DNA from: a bacterium
Lineage (GTDB): Bacteria; UBA8248
Direction of reading: 5' to 3'
Length of the DNA: 64,000 nucleotides
NCBI GenBank assembly: GCA_022825065.1
Contig: JAJDYR010000026.1
Location: 1-64,000, forward strand
Shown in pieces: positions 52,322 to 60,216 of this stretch (its first letter is position 1; each line of letters begins with the position of its first letter). The notes beneath the pieces are model-generated. The model had not been told where the DNA came from, searched no databases, and was given only the letters and a program-made list of their open reading frames with translations. The translations under genes were made by a program, and so were the position numbers.

Positions 52322-52951
52322 TTGGCCACACGAGCACCCCTGGTCGGGATACTGATGGGAAGCGCATCGGATATACCGGTGATGGAAGAAGCCACGAAGG
52401 CGCTGGAAGCCTTCAACATTCCCTCCGAGATGAGAGTATTATCGGCTCACCGCACGCCCGACGCCGTTCATGAATACGTCAAAACGGCGCCCGAGCGCGG
52501 AATCCGGGTGCTGATCGCGGGCGCGGGCATGTCGGCGCATCTGGCGGGCGTCGTCGGAGCCGCTACGGATCTGCCCGTAATTGGCGTTCCCATCGACAGT
52601 TCCTCACTCGGCGGCCTCGACTCTCTTCTCTCGACAGTGCAGATGCCCCCCGGCATACCCGTGGCGACGATGGGAATCGGCGGCCCCGGCGCCAGGAACG
52701 CGGCCCTGCACGCCGCCCGGATCCTCGCCTTGACCGATCCGAAGCTGGCGAAGGAATACCGGCGTTTCGCGCAACAACAAACCGAGAAGGTTCTGGCCGC
52801 GGACGCCGAACTGCAGAAAGAAATTTCTCCGCCACCCACCCGAACGCAAAAAGACGGTTCGAAACAACCACAAAATGACGCCGGAAAAAGTTCGGGGCAA
52901 AAAACAAGATCCAAGCGGAGTCGCGCCAAAAGGACTTACCGGAAAAAATAG
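52322..52951 (+). CDS. purE: N5-carboxyaminoimidazole ribonucleotide mutase with basic C-terminal tail
   Basis: TTG start after AGGAGAACC. 209 residues, whereas class I PurE is about 160-170. GILMGSASDIPVMEEATKAL, the catalytic His in SAHRTPDAVHEYV, then GAGMSAHLAGVVGAATDLPV and GLDSLLSTVQMPPGIPVATM are canonical. From about residue 160 there is a Lys/Arg/Gln/Ser-rich low-complexity tail (SKRSRAKRTYRKK at the end). PurK is not adjacent. The tail may bind nucleic acid or be a drifted end. Confidence 0.93.
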   Translation: MATRAPLVGILMGSASDIPVMEEATKALEAFNIPSEMRVLSAHRTPDAVHEYVKTAPERGIRVLIAGAGMSAHLAGVVGAATDLPVIGVPIDSSSLGGLDSLLSTVQMPPGIPVATMGIGGPGARNAALHAARILALTDPKLAKEYRRFAQQQTEKVLAADAELQKEISPPPTRTQKDGSKQPQNDAGKSSGQKTRSKRSRAKRTYRKK

Positions 52952-52954
52952 ACG

Positions 52955-53590
52955 GTGAGCAAAATCCTCCCGGTGAATCCTGATTCACCAGAAGAAGAAG
53001 TCATTCGACAGGCCCGCGAAGAACTGAGGTCGGGAAACATCGTCGCCTTGCCCACGGATACGATTTACGGGCTGTGCGCCTACGCTTTCGACCATGAAGC
53101 CATCGAGAAACTCTACGAAACCAAGGGGAGAAAAGACGAGAAAGGCGCGCCCGTACTCATCGGGGGCCAATCCCAGTTAAATGGACTGATCCGCGACATC
53201 TCTCCACACGCTTCAAGCCTGATGGATTCTTTATGGCCCTCGGGCCTGACTTTGGTCCTGCCGGCATTTCCAAAACTGTCTCCCTTGCTGGGAGAAGGCG
53301 GTTCGTCCGTCGCCGTTCGCATGCCCGCTCAAGCGCTATGCCGCACCCTAGCCATGCGGGTCGGCCCGTTCGTGGCGACGAGCGCAAACGCATCCGGCGA
53401 GCCTCCTCTCCAAAGCGCACAGGAAATTCTATCCCGATTTCAAAACGAGGTAGGGCTGGTTCTGGACGGCGGAAGACTTGAAAACACACGGCCTTCCACC
53501 GTCGTGGACGCGAGGGGTGCGAAGCCAAAACTCTTGCGAGAGGGTATGGTTGATTTCGATTCGGTGGTTCGCGCATGGAACAAAACTTGA
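52955..53590 (+). CDS. tsaC: L-threonylcarbamoyladenylate synthase (Sua5/YrdC/TsaC)
   Basis: 211 residues, GTG start three bases after purE stop. GNIVALPTDTIYGLCAYAFD, KGRKDEKGAPVLIGG, WPSGLTLVLPA, SVAVRMPAQALCRTLA and the SANASGEPP motif are the YrdC-domain landmarks. It makes threonylcarbamoyl-AMP for tRNA t6A. No C-terminal Sua5 domain, so the short TsaC form. Confidence 0.94.
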   Translation: MSKILPVNPDSPEEEVIRQAREELRSGNIVALPTDTIYGLCAYAFDHEAIEKLYETKGRKDEKGAPVLIGGQSQLNGLIRDISPHASSLMDSLWPSGLTLVLPAFPKLSPLLGEGGSSVAVRMPAQALCRTLAMRVGPFVATSANASGEPPLQSAQEILSRFQNEVGLVLDGGRLENTRPSTVVDARGAKPKLLREGMVDFDSVVRAWNKT

Positions 53591-53608
53591 GAACCGACGC
53601 ACTGAATT

Positions 53609-53908
53609 TTATTCGGGTTCAGGCATATTCAATACGATCCGGCCCTCTCCTTCGACGACACATTGACAAGCCAGGCGATATTCATCCGGATTCCATCCGT
53701 AGGCATCCAGCGTATCTTTTTCGTCTTCCTGTTGCGAAGAGAGAAACTCGGCCCCGGAAATCACGATCACCTTGCAGGTAGAACAGGCGCAATTGCCGCC
53801 GCAATCGCAGGTATGATCGACACCATTTTCCAAATCCGCATCCAGAATGGAATCTCCAAGCTCCATCTCATATTCGACATCGAGATTTTCATATCGAATA
53901 ATGCTCAA
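53609..53908 (-). CDS. [2Fe-2S] ferredoxin (adrenodoxin/Isc type)
   Basis: 99 residues from a TTG with AGGAGG 7 bases upstream. The cluster loop CGGNCACSTC follows the C-x5-C-x2-C spacing of the ISC ferredoxins, with the fourth Cys in LACQCVV; the extra Cys just before (TCDCGG) is also notable. It ends with MPEPE after VEGEGRIVLN. An electron carrier for Fe-S assembly or an oxygenase. It is 205 bases downstream of the SDR gene. Confidence 0.92.
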   Translation of the reverse strand: MSIIRYENLDVEYEMELGDSILDADLENGVDHTCDCGGNCACSTCKVIVISGAEFLSSQQEDEKDTLDAYGWNPDEYRLACQCVVEGEGRIVLNMPEPE

Positions 53909-54113
53909 CGACCAACCTCCTGAAGAAATGATGAAAAAAATTTCGAGATCGCACACTCACTGGAAATGCTGCGAACTCCCATTCGCCAAGCGACAGCGGC
54001 AAATTTATTACCCTTTTTCACCCCGTTAAACAAGCACCTCCGACACTCTTTGTGTTGCATTTTGGACGATGCCCGGCGCAGACTAACAGATTCCCAGGAA
54101 AAGGGGGAATTGG

Positions 54114-54845
54114 CTAAACCGTGCCCTTGGGGGGAAGAACCACCATCGATTCCGTCCAGGCCCTACGGGACTGAGAGAGCAAAAACTCTATGGCTTCCGC
54201 CACCAGTTCAGGAGGAATCATCGCCTCGAAATCAAACTCCCCCGGGATGGATTTCCACATGTCCGTTGCGCAGGCTCCGGGCCGGAGGATGGTAAGACGT
54301 ATACCCTTGGGTCTCAATTCTTCCACTAATGCTCTGGACAGACCTTCAAGACCGGCTTTTGCGGCGCAATAAGCCGAAGCTCCCGGAAAACCCGACACCG
54401 CACTAATCGAAGAGATGTTGATGACCTCGCCATTCGCCTCCGCAAGCAAGGGACAAAGGGCTCGTGTCAGCATGAAAGGGGCTGTGAGACACACCGAGAC
54501 CGTAGCATTGAACTCATCCAACGAGAGGTTTTCGATATCCTTGAAAACACCTGAGCCCGCATTGTTTATCAGCGTATCCACGCCTTCCAGTCTTTTTTCA
54601 GCCATTTCGCTAAGCGCTTCCACCTCATCGGCTTTCGTCACATCGCAACTGTGCGGAAAAATATGACCCACGTACCCTTTCGAATCAAAAGCCAGTTTCG
54701 CCAGGGCATCGGCATCTCTCGAAACGGCAAAAACCTTTGCGCCCGCTTTTGCGAGACGAAGCGCGCTCACACGGCCTATTCCCCGAGAAGCACCGGTGAG
54801 AACGATTCGTCTTTTCTCCAGATTTTTGGGCTCACCGAACGCCAT
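54114..54845 (-). CDS. short-chain dehydrogenase/reductase (possible pterin reductase)
   Basis: 243 residues from the ATG with GGAGAAAGTCCCG upstream; further upstream ATGs overlap the PTPS gene more deeply. TGASRGIG for NAD(P) binding, NNAGSG, catalytic Ser in ISSISAVSG and YxxxK in YCAAK. Generic SDR. It overlaps the preceding PTPS gene by 14 bases, so translational coupling to a pterin-forming enzyme suggests a sepiapterin- or 6-pyruvoyl-tetrahydropterin-reductase-like role; this is context-based inference. Confidence 0.9.
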   Translation of the reverse strand: MAFGEPKNLEKRRIVLTGASRGIGRVSALRLAKAGAKVFAVSRDADALAKLAFDSKGYVGHIFPHSCDVTKADEVEALSEMAEKRLEGVDTLINNAGSGVFKDIENLSLDEFNATVSVCLTAPFMLTRALCPLLAEANGEVINISSISAVSGFPGASAYCAAKAGLEGLSRALVEELRPKGIRLTILRPGACATDMWKSIPGEFDFEAMIPPELVAEAIEFLLSQSRRAWTESMVVLPPKGTV

Positions 54846-55260
54846 CGGGACTTTCTCCATAATAATCCACGAAATTCCGCTCGTTTTCATACAAGCGGAC
54901 GCGAAAAAGAATCTCTGTGTCTATATATTCCGCCAAAGATTCCCAAATCGAAATCGCGATGTTCTCCGCCGTGGGGATCCTGTTCTTCATGAATTCCGCC
55001 GCATCTTCATTCAAATTCTTGTGATCAAGCGCCTCTACGACTTGTCGCTTCATGACTTCCTTGAGATCAGCGAGATTATAAGCCATTCCCGTTTCAAGGT
55101 TTACGGAACCTCGCAATGTCACTTCAAAAACGTAATTATGCCCATGATAGTGCGGATTAGCGCATTTCCCGTACATGGCCTCATTTTGCTCATCGCTCCA
55201 GTCGGGTCGAAACAAACGATGCGCTGCGGAGAATTCTTCTTGCCTTGTTATCTCAATCAT
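54832..55260 (-). CDS. 6-pyruvoyl-tetrahydropterin synthase (PTPS-II type)
   Basis: 142 residues. Zinc ligands His14 (SAAHRL) and His39/His41 (HGHNY); catalytic Cys33 in GKCANPHYHGHNY. The spacing C-x5-HGH is that reported for biopterin-forming PTPS, whereas QueD has C-x3-HGH. Further matches to animal PTPS are MAYNLADLKEVM, EALDHKNLNED, PTAENIAISIW and VRLYENERN. It converts dihydroneopterin triphosphate to 6-pyruvoyl-tetrahydropterin. The partner SDR follows; GTP cyclohydrolase I is not in the window. It starts 12 bases after the threonine synthase stop. Confidence 0.88.
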   Translation of the reverse strand: MIEITRQEEFSAAHRLFRPDWSDEQNEAMYGKCANPHYHGHNYVFEVTLRGSVNLETGMAYNLADLKEVMKRQVVEALDHKNLNEDAAEFMKNRIPTAENIAISIWESLAEYIDTEILFRVRLYENERNFVDYYGESPDGVR

Positions 55261-55272
55261 CCACCTTTCATC

Positions 55273-56478
55273 CTACGCTTGAATCGGATCAATCATAGAA
55301 ACATTGGTTTCTACCATATCCGCATATTTTAAGCCCGTGGCCGTATTAAACGTCACGATGCGCTCATCGCGCCCGATATCACCCCTTTTGAGCAAAATCT
55401 CCAATGCCGCAATACACGCCCCGCCTTCAGGACAAATGAGAATCCCCTCGGAAGCACCTGCTTTTCTTTGCGCGTCGAACATCATCTCGTCTGAAACGGC
55501 AATAGCCGTGCCCCCGCTTTCCCGAATCGCCTGGAGACACAAAAAATCCGCCAGAACCTTGGGCGCGCGCAAGCCGGATACCATCGTCGTAGGGTTGTCC
55601 CATAATGACGAGACGTCGTCGTTGTTCTCGTATGCCCGAACGAGAGGTGCACAGCCCTCGGCCTGAACGCAAATCATGCGCGGCCTTTTCTCGCCAATCC
55701 AGCCCAAAGCCTCAAGCTCTCCGAAAGCACGCCACATCGCCACCAATCCCGTCCCGCCACCGGTTGGATAGAGAATCACGTCCGGAATATCGCCGCCGAA
55801 TTGTTCGACGAGCTCATAGGCCATCGTTTTTTTACCCTCGGCCCGATACGGCTCCTTAAACGTAGACAACTCGAACCAGCCTTCCGCCGGTGTTCTTTGC
55901 GCCACAATTTCCGCGCAATGGTGGATATAGCCGCGAACAACGGTCACATCTGCTCCCGCCAGCGCACATTCCACTTTGTGTACGCTCGGCGCTTTTTCCG
56001 GGACAAACACAGACGCCTCGATTCCTGCTCGCGAGGCGTAGGCGGCCGCCGCGCCGCCTGCGTTTCCGGCCGTGGGAATGGCGATCTTTTTCGCTCCCAG
56101 ATGCCGGGCCATCGTGATGGCTGCGGACAACCCCCTAGACTTGAAACTTCCCGTCGGATTCAGGCCTTCATCTTTCACGAACAGGTTCGAAAACCCCAAA
56201 ACCTTTCCCAGGCGAGGCGCCCGCAACAAGGGAGTCATGCCTTCGCCGAGCGTAACGATGGCACCTTCATCGGGAGCCGGAAGCATTTCATGATAGCGCC
56301 ACATGGAATGAGCGCGACCCGCCATATTTTTGATGTCCAAAGTTCGCACGGCGGCTTCGGTGTCATACCGCGCCAGCAACGGAGCGCCACAGGGGCTTAG
56401 ATTCATCAAACCGCCGGGTGCGAATTGTTCTCCGGTTTTTGAACATTCAAGCCCTGCGAATGCAGAATAAGAATTCAT
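55273..56478 (-). CDS. thrC: threonine synthase
   Basis: 401 residues, fold-type II PLP enzyme. The PLP Lys motif NPTGSFKSRGLSAAI, the phosphate loop TAGNAGGAAAAY and the GGGTGLVAMW stretch fit ThrC (EC 4.2.3.1). The N-terminal ECSKTGEQF...LSPCG pair of Cys occurs in the long form of the enzyme. It converts O-phosphohomoserine to threonine. First of a tight minus-strand group with PTPS and SDR, which is an unexpected partnership. A closely related 2,3-diaminopropionate- or cysteate-type synthase cannot be ruled out. Confidence 0.85.
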   Translation of the reverse strand: MNSYSAFAGLECSKTGEQFAPGGLMNLSPCGAPLLARYDTEAAVRTLDIKNMAGRAHSMWRYHEMLPAPDEGAIVTLGEGMTPLLRAPRLGKVLGFSNLFVKDEGLNPTGSFKSRGLSAAITMARHLGAKKIAIPTAGNAGGAAAAYASRAGIEASVFVPEKAPSVHKVECALAGADVTVVRGYIHHCAEIVAQRTPAEGWFELSTFKEPYRAEGKKTMAYELVEQFGGDIPDVILYPTGGGTGLVAMWRAFGELEALGWIGEKRPRMICVQAEGCAPLVRAYENNDDVSSLWDNPTTMVSGLRAPKVLADFLCLQAIRESGGTAIAVSDEMMFDAQRKAGASEGILICPEGGACIAALEILLKRGDIGRDERIVTFNTATGLKYADMVETNVSMIDPIQA

Positions 56479-56557
56479 CTCGGGACTCTCATATATGAAG
56501 TTTTCATTCTCGACATTGTTGCTTCAAAAGCACTTTGGTACCTTTTCATTGATTCTC

Positions 56558-56573
56558 ATAACGATATCGTTAT
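56558..56573. promoter_or_regulatory. perfect 16-bp palindrome, candidate operator
   Basis: ATAACGATATCGTTAT lies in the divergent gap between thrC and the metallo-hydrolase gene, 27 bases before the latter ATG. It overlaps where a promoter or leader for the metallo-hydrolase would be, so it may bind a regulator. No adjacent regulator gene is evident. Confidence 0.5.
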
Positions 56574-56600
56574 CATCGCTGCCCCCGCAAGGAGAAACCA

Positions 56601-57479
56601 ATGGCACGCAGAGTAAAGGCATTGCCAGGCCCGGCAAAAACCCAAGGATTTGTTGAAATCGCAGATGGGGTACATATATTCATTGGTGGAGATGGCGGGA
56701 CGAACTTCGGCCTCGTGCTTACGGACGAAAAACCCGTTATCGTTGATAACGATATCCGGATACGAAAACCTTTTGTGTCCGGCATGAAAGAAATCATCCG
56801 AAAATCACCTGGTCTGGTGCTCAATACCCACCACAATTTCGACCACACCTCCGACAATGGTTACTACCATAATCGAGGGGCCGTTTCCGTTGGCCAGGAA
56901 AACGCGCGCCTGGAGATGGAACGAGAAGAGAACGAGGGCATCTGGGTGAAGCAAATGGCGGGCAGGCCACAAAAAGTGGAGCACCTGATTGGCAAACTTC
57001 ACATTGCGCCGCCCATGGTAACGTTCGAAAGCGAAATTTCCATCCGCTATGGCGGGCGGCTATTCGAGATGGTTCACATTGGTCATTGTCACACCAAAGG
57101 AGACACCGTCGTTTGGATGCCGGAGGAAAAAATTCTGTTCACCGGAGATCTGCTCGATTATCGAACGCATCCGGTAGCCAGGCTGGGGAATTTCGGCAAC
57201 TGGATAGATGCGATTCCCAAATTAAAGAAATTTCCCGCCAAATTCCTTATCCCCGGCCATGGACCGATTCCTGCTCAACCCGCTTCCAAGGTATGGGATG
57301 AATTCAGGGGTTATATGACGAAACTGCGCTCCCGCACCGCCACGGCCCTGAAAAAACACAAAACTCCAGCAAGAGCGGTTCCGAGCGTTCACATGGATGA
57401 ATACCGAAATTGGTTCCGCTCAAACCTCGTTCCGCAAAATGCGACGTTAATGGCGAAGGAATTAAGAAAAAGAAGGTGA
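56601..57479 (+). CDS. MBL-fold metallo-hydrolase with altered metal motif
   Basis: 292 residues, ATG with AAGGAG upstream. The metallo-beta-lactamase fold is clear: TNFGLVLTDEKPVIVDN, then THHNFDHTSDN, HIGHCHTKGDTVVW, LFTGDLLDYRTHP and IPGHGP. The first metal motif is normally HxHxDH; here it is HHNFDH, with Asn in place of the second His. Zinc-site occupancy or specificity may therefore differ. The C-terminal region (about 225-292) is helical and basic. Substrate unknown. Confidence 0.88.
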   Translation: MARRVKALPGPAKTQGFVEIADGVHIFIGGDGGTNFGLVLTDEKPVIVDNDIRIRKPFVSGMKEIIRKSPGLVLNTHHNFDHTSDNGYYHNRGAVSVGQENARLEMEREENEGIWVKQMAGRPQKVEHLIGKLHIAPPMVTFESEISIRYGGRLFEMVHIGHCHTKGDTVVWMPEEKILFTGDLLDYRTHPVARLGNFGNWIDAIPKLKKFPAKFLIPGHGPIPAQPASKVWDEFRGYMTKLRSRTATALKKHKTPARAVPSVHMDEYRNWFRSNLVPQNATLMAKELRKRR

Positions 57480-57484
57480 AAACC

Positions 57485-58126
57485 TCACACCCATTCGGTT
57501 GGCGGCACTTCTCCCTGGAAATAACCAGGGGGAACATCCCCCCGCACACGGCGGGCGATCAAACGCTTGTCCATCAATGAAAAGCGGCTTTCCACTTCAG
57601 CCGATGAAGACCACGGCTCTTCATCCTGAAAACCACCCACCCGAATTTCTCCTTCCACGATCAAGACGCCATCCTCTACCCTGGGGGTACTTCTCACTAC
57701 CCCTGATTTTTCATCCCAAAACTGTACGGCGCCATCGTTTTCGCCGAAAGCATAGACCGCACCTTCTCTCTTCCAGTCTACGGTCGCAAATGGGCCTCCT
57801 TTTTCTTCTCTCTTCATCGCCACACTGCTTGTACCCACGATGTATAACCCTCCCCAGATGAGAGGGGGGGCTATCACCCAGCCTGCCGTGTTCTCCACTC
57901 GCCAACGGAAATTACCGCTTTCGCGATCCACCGCAAAAAAATGGCCCTTTTCCTGGTCATTCAGGACGGCGAAAATTCCTTTTTCATCCGCTGCATACAG
58001 CGAGGTATGCACACCAAGGCGTTCAAGAAGTTCGTCGGGTGGAATCGTCACGATACCTGCCTCTCCATCGGTGGTCATCGGTAAAGGTTGCTCACTATCT
58101 TTCAGCCGCAGAATACCCGAAGACAC
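57485..58126 (-). CDS. PQQ-like beta-propeller fragment protein
   Basis: 213 residues, GTG start with GAGGTGCAAG upstream. YAADEKGIFAVLNDQEKGHF then FAVDRESGNFRWRVENTAGW and VIAPPLIWGGLYIVGTSS look like one to two PQQ-dehydrogenase-type blades (strand-turn-AVDRESGxFRW). A full propeller needs more blades, so this is either a small binding module or a truncated gene. No signal peptide. It is convergent with the metallo-hydrolase gene, with 5 bases between stops. Confidence 0.65.
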   Translation of the reverse strand: MSSGILRLKDSEQPLPMTTDGEAGIVTIPPDELLERLGVHTSLYAADEKGIFAVLNDQEKGHFFAVDRESGNFRWRVENTAGWVIAPPLIWGGLYIVGTSSVAMKREEKGGPFATVDWKREGAVYAFGENDGAVQFWDEKSGVVRSTPRVEDGVLIVEGEIRVGGFQDEEPWSSSAEVESRFSLMDKRLIARRVRGDVPPGYFQGEVPPTEWV

Positions 58127-58258
58127 CTTGCACCTCTATCTCGCGAGATGAGATAGAACAACGCGCTGTTCATCAAGGTCGAACGCTATGATTATTTTTG
58201 ATAAGATTAGCAAAATAATTCGTATTGAAAATAGAGATCATCAATAAGGAGATTTCAC

Positions 58259-58831
58259 ATGGCCGTCGTCACCATTTCACGTCAATACGGGACAGGTGGA
58301 ATTTTCATTGCGCGCAATCTTGCGGAAAAATTGAATTATGCGTTTCTGGGACGTGATGAACTCGTCGAAATTTGCGAACAACGAGGTTTAACCCTGGATT
58401 TGGAAAAAATAGAAGGCCGCGCGCCAACAATCCTGGAGCGGACTTTCGGCGTGAGGCGAGACAGCTTGCGAGGCGTTTTATCTGGATGCATGAACGAGGC
58501 GGCGGACAAAGGGAACGTGGTTATCGGCGGATGGGGAGGTCAAGTACTTCTCAAGGATCGGCCCGATGCCCTTCATCTACGAATCGTCGGCAGCCTGGAA
58601 GCCCGCATCCGCCACTTCATGGAATCATCAGGCGTGACGAGAACGGCCGCGGAAGAAACCATCAAGAGATCAGACCGGGATCAGGGTTTGTTTTCCCAGT
58701 ATTTCTTTCATGTAGATTTCGCCGATTCCACTCTTTATCACGGCACATTGAACATCGAGCAAACATCGGCTGAGGATATGATTTCCATCATCGAATCGAT
58801 GATGGCCGAAAAAGAAAAAACGGCCTCCTGA
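58259..58831 (+). CDS. cytidylate kinase-like family protein (Cytidylate_kin2)
   Basis: 190 residues, ATG with AAGGAGATTTC upstream. It begins AVVTISRQYGTGGIFIARNL, the SRQYGSGG pattern of the family, which replaces the canonical GxxxxGK(S/T) P-loop; no Lys follows the glycines. GRDELVEICEQRGLTL, then GGWGGQVLLKDRPDALHLRI and RSDRDQGLFSQYFFHVDFAD are the usual later segments. Kinase activity on nucleotides is not established for the group. Confidence 0.88.
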   Translation: MAVVTISRQYGTGGIFIARNLAEKLNYAFLGRDELVEICEQRGLTLDLEKIEGRAPTILERTFGVRRDSLRGVLSGCMNEAADKGNVVIGGWGGQVLLKDRPDALHLRIVGSLEARIRHFMESSGVTRTAAEETIKRSDRDQGLFSQYFFHVDFADSTLYHGTLNIEQTSAEDMISIIESMMAEKEKTAS

Positions 58832-58847
58832 AAATTGCCACGGACAA

Positions 58848-60083
58848 TCATTCTTTTCTTCTATGTGCTTTCGATGATGCCGCCGCCACTGCAGTCAGCG
58901 ATAACACTTGAACAGCCAGCACGAGAATAAACGCCCAGTAATAGCTTTTCCATAAATCAAAAAAATATCCCGCAATCCAAGGCCCGACGGCTGAGGCCAA
59001 TCCTCCTCCCGTTTGGCTGAAACCCAGGATTCGGCCAAAACTTTTGCCGGCGAAAATGTCCGCCTTGATCGATACGAAGATCGCGCCCCGGGCACCGGCG
59101 CCGATCCCATACACCAAAACATAAGCATATCCCATCCAGGAGCGGTGCTCAGATAAATTCATCAACAAAAAGACTCCTGACATGGCAACCAGGCTGAGCA
59201 GATAAAAAGTTCGGGTGCGTCCAATTCTATCCCCCACCCATCCGCCTAAAATACCTCCCAAGGCCCTGACTACGGCCAGACCTCCTATCAGAGAGGCGGC
59301 TCTCATCGTGCTCATTCCAACATCAACCATGTGCGCGGCCTGATGAACGCCGACCACGCTGAAGCCAACGCCATTAAAGATCCCGGCCAGAAACAATAGC
59401 CAAAAAACCGAATCAGACAGGGCGTCTTTCAAGGTCCGGTCCGATCCGAGGTCGTCCACTGCTTTTCTTTCCGTTATGACAGCTCGGCTGGGATGCAAAA
59501 AAACATTCAAGGGAACCAATAAAACGACGATGCCAATCGCCAGCAATACATACGCTGCGCGCCATCCGAAAGTCGCGATCAGGTAGGCGGAAAACGGAAC
59601 CATGATGATGCCACCACAGCTCCTTCCCGATAAAGATATCCCCATCGCCACGGAGCGGCGTTGCGTAAACCATTGGCTAACGATTGTGCTCGTGGGAATG
59701 AACCCGAACATGGTAACGCCTAACGCTACGACGCCTCCGTAGAAAAAATACAAGGTGGGCAAGCTGGAAACCTTTGACATCAAGGCAAGGCCGATACCCA
59801 GAATCGTGATTCCGGTGGGAATGATCACCCTCGGACCCCAACGATCCACCATCGCCCCGATAAAGCCTGCGGAAATCGCAAAAGTGGCCATGGAAAAAGA
59901 AAACGCCAGGGCGGTGTCCGCCCGGGACCACCCAAATTCATTGAGAAAAGCTACATAAAAAACGGGAAACGTTCCGACGATGGAACCACCGACAGCCATG
60001 GTGAAAAAGGTGAGCCCCACTATCACCCAGCCGTAATAGCGGCTTGAATTTTCACTCGCCTTCTCTGAAAAGTGGAATTTCAT
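58848..60083 (-). CDS. MFS transporter (monocarboxylate/OFA-like)
   Basis: 411 residues and 12 helices. The cytoplasmic loop 2-3 motif is GAMVDRWGPRVI and the second-half equivalent GGWVGDRIGRTRT. Early segment YYGWVIVGLTFFTMAVGGSI and FGWSRADTALAFSFSMA are common in the oxalate:formate/monocarboxylate porters. The substrate is unknown. It is convergent to the kinase-like gene and downstream of dnaN after a terminator. Confidence 0.9.
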   Translation of the reverse strand: MKFHFSEKASENSSRYYGWVIVGLTFFTMAVGGSIVGTFPVFYVAFLNEFGWSRADTALAFSFSMATFAISAGFIGAMVDRWGPRVIIPTGITILGIGLALMSKVSSLPTLYFFYGGVVALGVTMFGFIPTSTIVSQWFTQRRSVAMGISLSGRSCGGIIMVPFSAYLIATFGWRAAYVLLAIGIVVLLVPLNVFLHPSRAVITERKAVDDLGSDRTLKDALSDSVFWLLFLAGIFNGVGFSVVGVHQAAHMVDVGMSTMRAASLIGGLAVVRALGGILGGWVGDRIGRTRTFYLLSLVAMSGVFLLMNLSEHRSWMGYAYVLVYGIGAGARGAIFVSIKADIFAGKSFGRILGFSQTGGGLASAVGPWIAGYFFDLWKSYYWAFILVLAVQVLSLTAVAAASSKAHRRKE

Positions 60084-60100
60084 TTAGCTGAATCCGATAC

Positions 60101-60135
60101 AGAAAAAATACAGGCGCCCCACCAAAGAGGCGCCT
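60101..60135 (-). terminator. rho-independent terminator after dnaN
   Basis: AGGCGCC (60112-60118) pairs with GGCGCCT (60129-60135); on the minus strand the stem is followed by GTATTTTTTC. A second hairpin (CCCCC...GGGGG around 60147-60170) precedes it. Both lie between dnaN and the MFS gene. Confidence 0.8.
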
Positions 60136-60216
60136 AAGAAATCATGATCCCCCAATTTTTCTTTCGGGGGCATACTTGCAGCATCAATTGAACCTTTGGG
60201 AAAACCGAATGGCTGG

